Positions 1 through 8,936 of a stretch of DNA of 64,000 nt are shown one piece after another. Source of the stretch: Gammaproteobacteria bacterium (lineage in GTDB: Bacteria; Pseudomonadota; Gammaproteobacteria; UBA4575); NCBI GenBank assembly GCA_028279275.1, contig JANQOB010000018.1:486819-550818 (forward strand), in the 5' to 3' direction. The translations under genes were made by a program, and so were the position numbers. Each line of letters opens with the position of its first letter. Positions within the stretch are counted from its first letter, which is position 1. A model generated the notes under the pieces. The model ran no database searches, had not been told where the DNA came from, and was given only the letters and a program-made list of their open reading frames with translations.

Positions 1-1
1 A

Positions 2-61
2 GAAGCAGATGGCTCTGGTGGGTTGAGAGGAACCATAATCTGTTATGTAGAAGATGTTTAA
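2..61 (+). CDS. Possible 3' end of a gene entering from the left
   Basis: The first bases read in one frame as 19 codons ending GTIICYVEDV and a TAA at 59-61. There is no in-frame stop before the window edge, so this may be the C-terminus of an upstream gene. Twenty codons are too few for recognition and chance is a real alternative. Confidence 0.25.
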   Translation, partial: EADGSGGLRGTIICYVEDV

Positions 62-124
62 TTAAGTTAACTCTTATAATTCTTTACAATCCATAGATCT
101 ATAATAGTATTTCTTAAAACCTTA

Positions 125-154
125 AATGTCCGCTATTGGCCGTAAGCAGACATT
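125..154. repeat. Short inverted repeat
   Basis: AATGTCCGCT (125-134) and AGCAGACATT (145-154) are complementary except for one C/A mismatch and are separated by 10 bases. It lies between the possible end of the upstream gene and hemP. There is no T-run, so a terminator role is not supported. Confidence 0.4.
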
Positions 155-301
155 ATCTATGTTAATTGGTAGGAGTAACCTGGATAGTGCATTCAGTTTA
201 TTAGAGAATTTAGCACTTAATTATATCTAGACTCACTAGAAATCCTCAAAAATCAATTTAAGAACAGATACTTATCTATTTGAAGATAAGGGCTTGTAAA
301 C

Positions 302-326
302 GCAAATGCGAATCGATATCATTTGC
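302..326 (+). promoter_or_regulatory. Fur-box-like palindrome in front of hemP
   Basis: GCAAATG (302-308) and CATTTGC (320-326) are perfect inverted arms around an 11-base AT-rich core. The whole element (AATGCGAATCGATATCATT core) looks like the Fur operators of marine gammaproteobacterial iron genes. It sits directly before the ATG at 331 of a haem-uptake operon, where Fur control is expected. The match was judged by eye. Confidence 0.65.
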
Positions 327-330
327 AAGC

Positions 331-507
331 ATGGTCATCGACACACAATCCGAATCATTTGACGCTGAGAGAACAATTTCTATTAAGAATAAGCGTTTAT
401 TGAGTTCCGATTTGTTCGCTAACACCAATGAATTATTCATCGTTCATAACGATGAGGAATACAAGTTAAGAATTACAGGAAATAATAAATTAATTTTAAC
501 TAAATAA
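331..507 (+). CDS. hemP: Haemin uptake protein HemP
   Basis: A small protein of 58 residues from the ATG at 331. The C-terminal half (LLSSDLFANTNELFIVHN, then EEYKLRITGNNKLILTK) is the hallmark of HemP, a small cytosolic protein that heads haem-uptake operons and in some bacteria is needed for expression of the haem receptor. A longer frame opens at a TTG at 280, but that would put the Fur-like palindrome (302-326) inside the coding region, so I prefer 331. No Shine-Dalgarno sequence precedes 331. The transcript could be leaderless, or the start may be wrong. It is the first gene of the haem block, 92 bases before the receptor gene. Confidence 0.82.
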   Translation: MVIDTQSESFDAERTISIKNKRLLSSDLFANTNELFIVHNDEEYKLRITGNNKLILTK

Positions 508-599
508 AATCTAAAAAAGCTAGTAGCTACGAACTTCGTCACCGATTATTAGGCAGCCAGGCACTAAGTAAACGCTTTAAAAACTAAAGGAAGTTTAAA

Positions 600-2630
600 A
601 TGCGTTTCATCATTCGCCTGATGATTGTCACATCAATTTTATCCCTGCTTGTTCCCATTCATGCAGAAGAGCAAGAAGAAAAGACAATTACTTCATTTAA
701 TGAAGTTACTGTTTATGCAACACGTAGTCCTCAATCTACATTTAAGGTTCCAGCTAACGTTTCTAAAATGAATGCTGATGCACCAGGAAATGCAACAGCA
801 GGTGATGTAGCCGATTTATTAGAATTTACTCCAGGTGTAGAAGTTGAAGGAGGGCCGCGTAGAAACGGTCAAACTATATCTATACGAGGATTTGATGATG
901 AATCAGTCATCACTTTAATAGATGGAAGAAGACAGAATTTTGAATCTGCACATGATGGAAGATTTTTTATAGACCCAATATTGTTGAATTCAATTGAAGT
1001 CGTAAAAGGATCCTCTTCAGCAATTTATGGTGGGGGTGCAATTGGTGGAGTAGTTGCATTTGAAACCAAAGATGCATCAGATTTATTGACACCAGGTGAT
1101 AATTTTGGAGCTTTAACTTCTTACGGCTATCGCACCGGGAGTAATGAGTATTTCCCAACATTTATCGGATTCGGAAAAGCTGGTGGTTGGGACTTATTAG
1201 GAAGTTTTTCATATCGTGATGCTGATGACATCGAAGATGGAGATGGCGGTAAGTTAGATACAGAAGATGAATTTTTTTCGGGGATGCTTAAAGCCGGTTA
1301 TACGTTCAATAACTTTCATAATATAAATTTTCAATTACAAGCCAGTAATAATGATGGCAAAGAACCTAATAATGGAGCAGCAGGGATAACGCCATCAAAC
1401 CCAATTGTTGAAAAAGAGGTTGAAGATAAACAATTTAGTTTCAAGTATGATTTTAAAAACCCTGCAAATAAATTAATCCAACCAAAGTTACATGTTTACT
1501 ATAACGATACGGAAGTTGAAGAAGAAGATATTACCGGTACAAATTTAGGTCGAGTTCAATCTCGACAACTCGAGACATTAGGATTCACACTTGATAATCA
1601 ATCTGTCTTTTCAAGCAGTAATAAACTTGTGCAGACATTATCTTACGGTATTGAAGTTTATGAAGATGAGCAAAAAGGCAAAAGTAACTTTTCAGCAATT
1701 CGTGGAGGAGTCCCTGATGCCGATGCAACGAACTATGGAATTTATCTTCAAAATGAAATTACATGGCTTACGAATGCAGGTGAGTTTTTAATTATTCCGG
1801 CTGTACGTTTTGACAACTATGAGAGTGATGATGAAAATAGCAACTCACAAGATGAAAATGAAGTTTCACCAAAGCTATCTTTAAGCTATTTGCCGAATGA
1901 TAATGTAGTATTGTTTGGAAGTTGGGCAAGAGCGTTTCGTGCTCCAAATTTGACGGAATTATATCCTGCAGGGCAGCATTTTCCAGGTATACCATTTGTT
2001 TTTCCAAATAATAATTTCATTCCAAACCAAGACTTAAAGCCTGAAACCGTAACAACGCTTGAGCTGGGATTGGGATTTGATTTCAATAATATTTTTTCTG
2101 AAAACGATCGTGCCAAGATAAAAGGCTCTTGGTTTACAAGCGATGGTGAGGATTTTATTACACAAGAGGTAAATCTCTTTGCTGGCACAACTCAAAATGT
2201 AAATATTCGAAATGCAGATTTCAGTGGTTGGGAATTTGATAGCCAATATCAAATTAATTCGCTCAGCATGAAGCTTGGTGCATCTTATGTAAAAGCTGAA
2301 AATGATGATACGGGTGAATATTTATCCAATAATGTTCCTTTAACTATAGTTGCAGATCTTTCTTACAAGTTAAAAAGCGTTGATAGTGTTTTGGGCTGGA
2401 GAACACGTCATGCCGAAGACAATGACCGCGTTGGGGATGATGATGAAGAGACGGATAGTTATACCGTACATGACGTTTATTATCGTTGGACGCCCGATGC
2501 TCTAAGGCTCCAAGCATTCACATTAGACCTTGGTGTCGAAAATATCTTTGATGAAGCCTATACCAAGCGGTTTGAAAGTTTATTAGAGGAAGGTCGCAGC
2601 TTTACTGCGAAGCTTGCCTATACCTGGTAA
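600..2630 (+). CDS. hmuR: TonB-dependent haem/haemoglobin receptor
   Basis: A 676-residue outer-membrane receptor that would bind haem or haemoproteins and pass haem to the periplasm using TonB energy. Residues 1-22 form a signal peptide ending in HAEE. The plug domain follows (TRSPQ, RNGQTISIRGFDD, IEVVKGSSSAIYGGGAIGG). The barrel carries FRAPNLTELYP and a following NQDLKPE segment, the FRAP/NPDL-type box of haem receptors, and ends in an aromatic C-terminal strand (AKLAYTW). An AAGGAAG ribosome site precedes the ATG. The stop overlaps the tonB start by one base. The symbol is by family analogy (HmuR/HutA type); the exact haem source cannot be read from sequence. Confidence 0.9.
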   Translation: MRFIIRLMIVTSILSLLVPIHAEEQEEKTITSFNEVTVYATRSPQSTFKVPANVSKMNADAPGNATAGDVADLLEFTPGVEVEGGPRRNGQTISIRGFDDESVITLIDGRRQNFESAHDGRFFIDPILLNSIEVVKGSSSAIYGGGAIGGVVAFETKDASDLLTPGDNFGALTSYGYRTGSNEYFPTFIGFGKAGGWDLLGSFSYRDADDIEDGDGGKLDTEDEFFSGMLKAGYTFNNFHNINFQLQASNNDGKEPNNGAAGITPSNPIVEKEVEDKQFSFKYDFKNPANKLIQPKLHVYYNDTEVEEEDITGTNLGRVQSRQLETLGFTLDNQSVFSSSNKLVQTLSYGIEVYEDEQKGKSNFSAIRGGVPDADATNYGIYLQNEITWLTNAGEFLIIPAVRFDNYESDDENSNSQDENEVSPKLSLSYLPNDNVVLFGSWARAFRAPNLTELYPAGQHFPGIPFVFPNNNFIPNQDLKPETVTTLELGLGFDFNNIFSENDRAKIKGSWFTSDGEDFITQEVNLFAGTTQNVNIRNADFSGWEFDSQYQINSLSMKLGASYVKAENDDTGEYLSNNVPLTIVADLSYKLKSVDSVLGWRTRHAEDNDRVGDDDEETDSYTVHDVYYRWTPDALRLQAFTLDLGVENIFDEAYTKRFESLLEEGRSFTAKLAYTW

Positions 2631-3361
2631 TGACGATGACAGGCTCTAAAGGTCACCAATGGATTATTTTTCTAAGTGTATCGTTGTTTATAAATCTTTG
2701 GCTATTCGAAAACCTGCGTATGGATACAAGTAATCAAATCTCTTATGACTTACCTAGTATTAAGGTTAATTTATTGTCGATCGCTGCACCTATTGCTCAT
2801 CTTCAATCGAGTCATAAAGAAAAAAATAATACTGAAAATAAGCATGAGAAAAAGGCAATTGAAACAGCTCCTAAATTAGTACATCAACCAGACGCTCAAG
2901 AAAAACTTACAAAAGTAATTGAGTTTAAACAAAAGGAAAATCCTTTTGAGAAAAATGAAGTAACTAAAGATAATAAAAATGTATCAGAAACGTATCAACG
3001 AAAAAGTAAAAACAAAAATCCTCGTAATTCGATAAAAAAACCCATAGTAGCTAGTCTCGAGACGAATACTGGGAAAAAAATATCAACCACGATTCACGAA
3101 GCAAAATATCGATCTCAAATTCCACCCGTTTATCCTCGACGCGCCTATGAATTAGGACAAGAAGGTATTGTGATTTTATTAGCAGAAGTTTCTATAAATG
3201 GCAAACCAAGTGCTATTGAAGTTGAGGAGTCATCTGGTTACCGACTGTTAGACAGTGCTGCATTAGCGGCTGTGAAGAAATGGGAGTTTGAGCCTATAAA
3301 AGTTAATGAGCAATCAATTGTAAGTTGGGTTCGCGTGCCCGTGCGTTTTGTAATTCAATAA
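2630..3361 (+). CDS. tonB: TonB energy-transducing protein of the haem system
   Basis: A 243-residue TonB. It has one N-terminal membrane segment (IIFLSVSLFINLWLF, about residues 11-25), then a Lys/Glu/Asn-rich periplasmic linker. The C-terminal TonB domain contains PPVYPRRAYELGQEGIVIL, SGYRLLDSAALAAVKKW and ends RVPVRFVIQ. It couples the ExbB-ExbD proton channel to the receptor encoded just upstream. The linker is rich in lysine and asparagine rather than the classic Pro-Glu/Pro-Lys repeats. The ATG overlaps the receptor stop; a second ATG two codons in is possible. Its place inside the haem operon suggests a TonB dedicated to this receptor. Confidence 0.9.
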   Translation: MTMTGSKGHQWIIFLSVSLFINLWLFENLRMDTSNQISYDLPSIKVNLLSIAAPIAHLQSSHKEKNNTENKHEKKAIETAPKLVHQPDAQEKLTKVIEFKQKENPFEKNEVTKDNKNVSETYQRKSKNKNPRNSIKKPIVASLETNTGKKISTTIHEAKYRSQIPPVYPRRAYELGQEGIVILLAEVSINGKPSAIEVEESSGYRLLDSAALAAVKKWEFEPIKVNEQSIVSWVRVPVRFVIQ

Positions 3362-3379
3362 TTAATAAAGGAGTTAAAT

Positions 3380-4474
3380 ATGAGCCTATCTGTTTCAACC
3401 GAAAGAGAAAGTCACTCACAATTTATTCGTAATCATTATCTCAAAGTTAAAGCTGAGGAGAAGGGTGTGCGTGCGAGAAACGCTGCACAAACAATGGGAA
3501 TCTCTGAAGGCGAACTTGTTGCTGCGCATGTTGGAGATAATGTAACGAGATTGATTGACGATGCGGCCACAATATTAAAACAGGTCTCTACACTTGGTGA
3601 GGTCATGGCTTTAACCCGCAACGAATTTTGTGTACATGAGCGGCATGGAGTTTATGACAACCATAACTTTTTCACTCATGGAAACATGGCGATGGGATTG
3701 TTTGTAAATCCAGACATTGACTTACGATTATTTATGAATCATTGGAAGCATAATTTTGCGGTAATCGAAAAAACAAAAAGTGGAATGCGAAAGAGTTTGC
3801 AGTTTTTTGATAAAGAAGGGCAGGCGATTCACAAAATTTATATCACTAAGCATTCCAACGAAGAAGCATTTGATGAATTAATTGTTAATCATATGCATAA
3901 GAATCAAGAGGCTTATATGGAAATTGAAGCCTATGAGAAAAAATCAGCCTATAAAACAAATGATGAAATTGATTGGAAACGATTCAGAGAAGCGTGGGAA
4001 AATCTCAAAGATACGCATGACTTCTTTCCGATGTTGAATAAATTCAAAGTGGGTCGTGAACAAGCCTTTGAAAAAATAGGCAGTGATTTTGCCTATGAAG
4101 TCGATAACTCTGCGACCCGCCAAGTATTGGAACATGCGCGTGATGATGAATGTGAAATTATGGTGTTTGTAGGAAATCGAGGATGTATTCAGATACACAC
4201 AGGCCCTGTGAATAAACTTGTTGAGCATGGGCCCTGGTATAACGTTTTAGATCCGAAGTTTAATTTGCACTTAAGTGAAAGCCACATTGCACGTACGTGG
4301 GTCACTAAAAAGCCTACTGAGGATGGAATCGTCACTGCATTAGAACTTTTTGATCAAGATAGTGAAATCATCGCTACATTGTTCGGAAAACGTAAACCCG
4401 GAATACCTGAATTGGAAATGTGGCGCAAGATCATTGCTACATTGTCCATCAAGGAGACTTCTCATGCAGCTTGA
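3380..4474 (+). CDS. hmuS: Haem-handling protein of the HmuS/HemS family
   Basis: A 364-residue cytoplasmic protein with the internally duplicated HemS/ChuS/HmuS fold. Diagnostic segments are AWENLKDTHDFFPMLNKFKV and GREQAF in the middle, and the parallel MNHWKHNFAV and ESHIARTWVTKKP segments at the ends of the two halves. Family members bind incoming haem and either degrade it or pass it on. The length is typical. AAAGGAG lies 9 bases before the ATG. The 3' end overlaps exbB by 11 bases, indicating translational coupling in the operon. Confidence 0.9.
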   Translation: MSLSVSTERESHSQFIRNHYLKVKAEEKGVRARNAAQTMGISEGELVAAHVGDNVTRLIDDAATILKQVSTLGEVMALTRNEFCVHERHGVYDNHNFFTHGNMAMGLFVNPDIDLRLFMNHWKHNFAVIEKTKSGMRKSLQFFDKEGQAIHKIYITKHSNEEAFDELIVNHMHKNQEAYMEIEAYEKKSAYKTNDEIDWKRFREAWENLKDTHDFFPMLNKFKVGREQAFEKIGSDFAYEVDNSATRQVLEHARDDECEIMVFVGNRGCIQIHTGPVNKLVEHGPWYNVLDPKFNLHLSESHIARTWVTKKPTEDGIVTALELFDQDSEIIATLFGKRKPGIPELEMWRKIIATLSIKETSHAA

Positions 4475-5063
4475 TGCGCTTACGCCAACTTGGTTTGAGC
4501 AACTCGGACTCATGGGGTGGCCTTTATTTGCATGTTCTTTGATTGCCATTGCTGTGGTGGTGGAGCGTTTGATTTTCATTTTGAAAATAAAGATTCAAGC
4601 AAAAAGAACATATCAAACGCTCTATGATTTTTTGCACTCGCATCAACATCAACCAAAATCTTTACGTGATGAATTGGTTGCCAATAAGTTAAATGAATTA
4701 CAACCCACTTATTTTAGTGGCATTAATCTTCTTCGCGTAATTGGGAGTATCAGCCCCATGCTCGGATTAACGGGCACAATCCTTGGGATTATTTCTGCCT
4801 TCAAAGTCATTGCGGCACATACAGGGCCTGTTACACCCAACATTATTGCAGACGGTTTGTGGGAGGCAATGCTGACAACAGCAGTTGGGCTTTTGATAGC
4901 TGTGCCTACTTTGCTTTTTGCATATCTATTTAAACATTTCGCACAACATCAATTAGATGATTTCTGTCGTCGATTAAATCATGTTTCGACCTCGTTTGAA
5001 ATTAAAAATCTATCAGGCAAGCACGATCAAGTGGTGACTGAAATAAAAAACATTGCAGCATGA
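4464..5063 (+). CDS. exbB: ExbB-type proton channel subunit
   Basis: I take the ATG at 4464 (MQLDALTPTW), which has AAGGAG 7 bases upstream, giving 199 residues. The frame is open further 5', but that part overlaps hmuS and has no family character. Three membrane segments are visible, with the MotA/TolQ/ExbB core (INLLRVIGSISPMLGLTGTI, then GLWEAMLTTAVGLLIAVPTL). With ExbD it forms the inner-membrane proton channel that powers TonB. It overlaps exbD by four bases (ATGA). Confidence 0.9.
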   Translation: MQLDALTPTWFEQLGLMGWPLFACSLIAIAVVVERLIFILKIKIQAKRTYQTLYDFLHSHQHQPKSLRDELVANKLNELQPTYFSGINLLRVIGSISPMLGLTGTILGIISAFKVIAAHTGPVTPNIIADGLWEAMLTTAVGLLIAVPTLLFAYLFKHFAQHQLDDFCRRLNHVSTSFEIKNLSGKHDQVVTEIKNIAA

Positions 5064-5491
5064 TTAATTTAACGCATACTGAAAATCAATCGAGTACTTG
5101 GCAATCAGTTCTGCCTGATCTGACTTCAATGCTCGATATTCTTTTTATTCTTTTGGTGTTCTTTATGTTGACGGTTGGAACGGTATATCAGTCGCTTGAT
5201 TTAAAACTACCCTCAAGTGTGATGCAAGAAATCCCGCAAGACTATATAAAAGAGAACATCATGCTTGAAGTGGGTCATGATCAATATGCTTTAGATGGCA
5301 AGACCGTTAATGAATTTGAAGCGTTTAAGACCTTAGTTGTGAAAGAAATGAAAAATAAACCAAATCATGAAGTCATCATTGCAGGAGATAAGGATATTTC
5401 AATAGAAAAGTTACTTAATGTGTTGACGTACTTGCAATCACAAGGAATCGAAGCGGCAAACATTTTAATGCAAGAAAAGGAATCATCATGA
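5060..5491 (+). CDS. exbD: ExbD/TolR-type proton channel subunit
   Basis: A 143-residue protein with a short cytoplasmic N-terminus, one membrane segment (MLDILFILLVFFMLTVGTVY) and a periplasmic ExbD domain. The aspartate in the LTSMLDILFILL segment matches the essential proton-carrying Asp of ExbD. It overlaps exbB and hmuT by four bases at each end, so it is tightly embedded in the haem operon. Confidence 0.9.
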   Translation: MINLTHTENQSSTWQSVLPDLTSMLDILFILLVFFMLTVGTVYQSLDLKLPSSVMQEIPQDYIKENIMLEVGHDQYALDGKTVNEFEAFKTLVVKEMKNKPNHEVIIAGDKDISIEKLLNVLTYLQSQGIEAANILMQEKESS

Positions 5492-6321
5492 GACTTATAT
5501 TCGCATTATGCTTAATTATTATTCCACTCTCGCTTCAGGCCGATATTCCAAAGCGTATCATTACTATTGGTGGCTCATTAACTGAAATTGTTTATGCCTT
5601 GGAAGCTCAATCCTTACTTGTGGGTTCGGATACGACAAGTTATTACCCAAAAGCGGCTGAATCTTTACCTAAAGTAGGTTATCAGCGGACACTTTCTGCT
5701 GAAGGGATTCTATCACTACAACCCGATTTGATTATCGCAACCGAAGAGGCAGGTCCGCCTGTAGTGTTAAAGCAACTGCAATCTACAGGTGTTTCATTGC
5801 TATCTCTTACAGCAAGCCGTTCATTGGAAGATGTAAAAAATAATATTCGTTCTATTGCAACTGCACTCGATCGATCTGAACAAGCCGATGTCTTACTTAA
5901 ACAACTGGATCTTGAAAGTGAAGCGTTGCAACGCGCATTAAAAGAGACTGATGAATCAAAAAAAGTCCTGTTTATTTTGCAGCATGCGGGAGGGGCTCCG
6001 ATGGTGGCCGGAAAAGGTACTGCAGCAAACAGTATTATTCTGCTTTCAGGTGCGACTAATGTGGTGACTGGATTTGAAGGGTATAAACCTTTTACTCCAG
6101 AAGCCATTGTTGCAATGCAACCCGAGATTGTGTTGGTAACTACACAAGGCTTAGAACAAGTCGGTGGCATTGAATCTTTGCTTAAAGTGCCAGGTCTTGC
6201 ACAAACCCCAGCAGGTAAAAACAAACATATTGTTGAAATGGATTCCCTGTTGCTTTTAGGTTTTGGACCGCGTACCGCTCAAGCAGCCTTAACCTTACAT
6301 CAAATGTACTTTGATCCATGA
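5488..6321 (+). CDS. hmuT: Periplasmic haem-binding protein HmuT
   Basis: A 277-residue substrate-binding protein of the BtuF/HmuT fold. Residues 1-18 form a signal peptide. Mature features include ITIGGSLTEIVYAL, the VGYQRTLSAEG segment (a Tyr at this position is the haem ligand in ShuT-type proteins) and GLEQVGGIESLLKVPGLAQT. It should receive haem from the outer-membrane receptor and deliver it to HmuUV. It overlaps exbD and hmuU by four bases each. Confidence 0.9.
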   Translation: MRLIFALCLIIIPLSLQADIPKRIITIGGSLTEIVYALEAQSLLVGSDTTSYYPKAAESLPKVGYQRTLSAEGILSLQPDLIIATEEAGPPVVLKQLQSTGVSLLSLTASRSLEDVKNNIRSIATALDRSEQADVLLKQLDLESEALQRALKETDESKKVLFILQHAGGAPMVAGKGTAANSIILLSGATNVVTGFEGYKPFTPEAIVAMQPEIVLVTTQGLEQVGGIESLLKVPGLAQTPAGKNKHIVEMDSLLLLGFGPRTAQAALTLHQMYFDP

Positions 6322-7361
6322 CAACTCTCACGAAGCAGGCCCTCTTTGCATCGCGATGGTTGAATCATAAATCATCATGGCTATTACTCCTCCTATGTGT
6401 ATTACTCATTGCGATGGTCATTGCTATGTCGATTGGCGCGGTGAGTATTCCAATCTTGAGTTTGCTGCAAGGAAATATAACAGAACAACAAGCTGCAGTG
6501 CTTTCATCTATTCGTATACCGCGTGTGTGTATTGCTGCCATTGTCGGTGCAGCTCTGGCTATCTCGGGTGCGGCGATGCAAGGTTTGTTTCGTAATCCCC
6601 TTGCCGATCCAGGTTTGATAGGTATTGCAAGTGGCGCTGCGTTAGCCGTAGCCCTCATGATTGTTTTGATGGGGCCATTTGAAGGGGTATGGAATTTGTA
6701 TGCATTAAGTGTTGCGGCTTTTGTAGGGGGTTTGATTACCTGTTGGGTGATTTTTCATTTTGCACAACTCACCGGTACATTCTCGGTTACATATATGTTG
6801 TTGGCCGGTATTGCGATCAACGCACTGACAAACTCTGGCACTGGATTTTTAATGTATATCAGTAATGATCAACAATTACGTTCACTTACCTTTTGGACCA
6901 TGGGTAGTTTAGGGGGCGCGTTATGGCCTGCTGTTCTGGTTGCATGCACGATTGTAATTCCATGTACCTTAGTGTTAATACGTAATGCACGTGAATTAAA
7001 TATCATGTTGTTAGGAGAAAATGAGGCACGTCACTTAGGGGTAAACAGCGAACGTTTAAAACGCACTATTATTATTTGTACAGCGCTTACCGTTGGCGTT
7101 GCGGTGGCCGTGAGCGGCATTATTGGATTCTTAGGATTAATTGTTCCGCATCTGGTACGACTGCTCATTGGACCCGATCATCGTTTGTTAATTCCTGCCT
7201 CTGCTATCTTTGGCGCAGCCCTGTTAGTCACTGCAGATACTTTCGCGCGAACCGTCGTTAATCCAGCAGAAATGCCAGTCGGGATTTTAACTAGTCTTAT
7301 AGGAGGACCATTTTTTCTTTGGCTTTTGTACAAGCAATATGCTGGGAGGTTTGGAATGTGA
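6318..7361 (+). CDS. hmuU: Haem ABC transporter permease HmuU
   Basis: A 347-residue FecCD/BtuC-family permease with about ten hydrophobic segments. Family signatures include IRIPRVCIAAIVGAALAISG, FRNPLADPGLIGIASGAALA and VSGIIGFLGLIVPHLVRLL. It forms the inner-membrane channel with HmuV. The start overlaps hmuT by ATGA, and its TGA overlaps the proposed GTG start of hmuV. Confidence 0.92.
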   Translation: MTTLTKQALFASRWLNHKSSWLLLLLCVLLIAMVIAMSIGAVSIPILSLLQGNITEQQAAVLSSIRIPRVCIAAIVGAALAISGAAMQGLFRNPLADPGLIGIASGAALAVALMIVLMGPFEGVWNLYALSVAAFVGGLITCWVIFHFAQLTGTFSVTYMLLAGIAINALTNSGTGFLMYISNDQQLRSLTFWTMGSLGGALWPAVLVACTIVIPCTLVLIRNARELNIMLLGENEARHLGVNSERLKRTIIICTALTVGVAVAVSGIIGFLGLIVPHLVRLLIGPDHRLLIPASAIFGAALLVTADTFARTVVNPAEMPVGILTSLIGGPFFLWLLYKQYAGRFGM

Positions 7362-8113
7362 TTGAAGCACGAAACTTACATTGTCAATTTGAGGATCACA
7401 CAATTTTCAAAAACCTTAATGTCGAGATTCCTGCAGGGAAGGTGACTTCAATTTTAGGACCTAATGGTGCAGGCAAATCCACTCTACTTGCTTGCTTATG
7501 TGGATCCCGAACACCAGAAGAAGGAGATGTTTATCTTAATGGCACACCAATACAAGAATTTTCATTAACAGAGTTAGCTCAAAAACGTGCCGTACTCTCA
7601 CAATCATCGGTAATCAACTTTCCCTTCACCGCAAAAGAAATTGTGATGATGGGGCGTAATCCCTTTTCAAATGATCACAATGAACAAAAAGATGAAGAGA
7701 TCGTGAACAAAGTGTTACATCAAATCGATGCGTATCCTCTCAAAGACCGTGTGTATCCGACCTTATCAGGGGGCGAACAACAGCGCATACAACTTGCACG
7801 TGTGTTTGCACAATTATGGCAACAACCCAATGCCTGTCTATTCTTAGACGAGCCTACTTCAGCTTTAGATTTAAAACATCAACACCAAATCTTACAACTG
7901 ACACGTGATTTAGCAGAAGAACAAGGTTTCACCGTTTGTATAGTGATGCACGATCTTAATTTAGTTAAGATTTATTCGGATCAGGTGATCTTGTTGAAAA
8001 ACGAGACGGAAAGTATTGCAGGAGATGTGTTAGATGCCCTTACACAAGAAAATATTGCACACATTTTTGATGTGCCTATAAGTCTCGTAAAGCAAAGTTA
8101 CGCTTCCAACTAA
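7358..8113 (+). CDS. hmuV: Haem ABC transporter ATPase HmuV
   Basis: An ABC ATPase with Walker A GPNGAGKST, signature LSGGEQQR, Walker B CLFLDEPTSALD and switch His in CIVMHDLN. I start it at GTG 7358 (VIEARNLHCQFE, 251 residues), which has GGGAGG 8 bases upstream and a GTGA overlap with the hmuU stop. An ATG at 7319 would add 13 residues with no family character. It is the last gene of the haem operon. No convincing terminator is visible before the convergent hvfC. Confidence 0.92.
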   Translation: MIEARNLHCQFEDHTIFKNLNVEIPAGKVTSILGPNGAGKSTLLACLCGSRTPEEGDVYLNGTPIQEFSLTELAQKRAVLSQSSVINFPFTAKEIVMMGRNPFSNDHNEQKDEEIVNKVLHQIDAYPLKDRVYPTLSGGEQQRIQLARVFAQLWQQPNACLFLDEPTSALDLKHQHQILQLTRDLAEEQGFTVCIVMHDLNLVKIYSDQVILLKNETESIAGDVLDALTQENIAHIFDVPISLVKQSYASN

Positions 8114-8168
8114 AGCCATAATTTGAATTCTATGGTCCATTCATTAAATGAAGATTGATAATCAAAAT

Positions 8169-8936
8169 TTAATTTCTCGTGCCTAATATAATATCTTTTT
8201 GCTGCAATTGAGTTAAAGTTGTTAAACCACCTTGGATAATTACATTTTCCTCAAGATTGGGTGTTTCTTTGGCAAGGCTCTGCAGAATTTGTTTACCAGA
8301 TTGTTGTTCGTTATCAGCAATATGTTTAACCAGGCTAGCAGTCATAGGGTTCATTTCTAAAAAACCAACTTTATCTTGTAGATCTCTATAGACAAGTAGA
8401 TAAGTAGGTTCCTCGTTAGCTATCTTAGGTTGAAAACCAGGTTTGATTTTGTGCACTGGAAATTGATATTGGTTCAGATGAATCAGAGGAGATAACACGG
8501 GTACTTCTTCAAGTAAATTTCCTTGTTGATTTATATTATTCCAGTCTATTTCTACATCAAGAAACGATAAATAAATTTCTAACCACTCATAATGAGTTAG
8601 CTCTAATAAGAAAAGTGGGTCTTCTGGCTGTGGTTCACGTTCATTAGATAGATACTTAATAAATTCTTTTGAGATATCTTTAAAGTAGGGTGAATGGCTC
8701 TGGTGAATAGAAAAGAAGTCGCGCACCATTTTGTGCCAGTTTTCATCAGAGTAAAGTTTTCTTGTTACCGGGAAACCATTCGCTAAAAAGCCCTGCACAT
8801 TGCGGTATAACAGACCGCGATAAATTTCCATGCGGCGATCTTCTATTTCAGTGGGCGCAGGATTATTTTCTGGATCTCTAAGATGAGCAGTAAACTGATA
8901 CTGCACATCTTTAAAATTTTTTATTGCTTCAGGCAT
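8169..8936 (-). CDS. hvfC: HvfC-family (DUF2063) RiPP maturation partner
   Basis: A 255-residue protein with the DUF2063 N-terminal region (RRMEIYRGLLYRNVQGFLAN, then GFPVTRKLYSDENWHKMV, then YFKDISKEFIKYL and LLELTHYEWLEIYL). In studied systems this family acts as the recognition partner of a DUF692/MNIO enzyme and presents the precursor peptide. It overlaps hvfB by 8 bases and is the last gene of the minus-strand operon. The old label of putative DNA-binding domain for this family should not be taken literally. Confidence 0.85.
   Translation of the reverse strand: MPEAIKNFKDVQYQFTAHLRDPENNPAPTEIEDRRMEIYRGLLYRNVQGFLANGFPVTRKLYSDENWHKMVRDFFSIHQSHSPYFKDISKEFIKYLSNEREPQPEDPLFLLELTHYEWLEIYLSFLDVEIDWNNINQQGNLLEEVPVLSPLIHLNQYQFPVHKIKPGFQPKIANEEPTYLLVYRDLQDKVGFLEMNPMTASLVKHIADNEQQSGKQILQSLAKETPNLEENVIIQGGLTTLTQLQQKDIILGTRN

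Noticed and set aside
5682..6224. A 180-codon frame on the minus strand inside hmuT
   Set aside because: It lies wholly antisense to a well-supported gene, has Ser/Cys-rich composition without any family motif, and arises from the codon pattern of hmuT.
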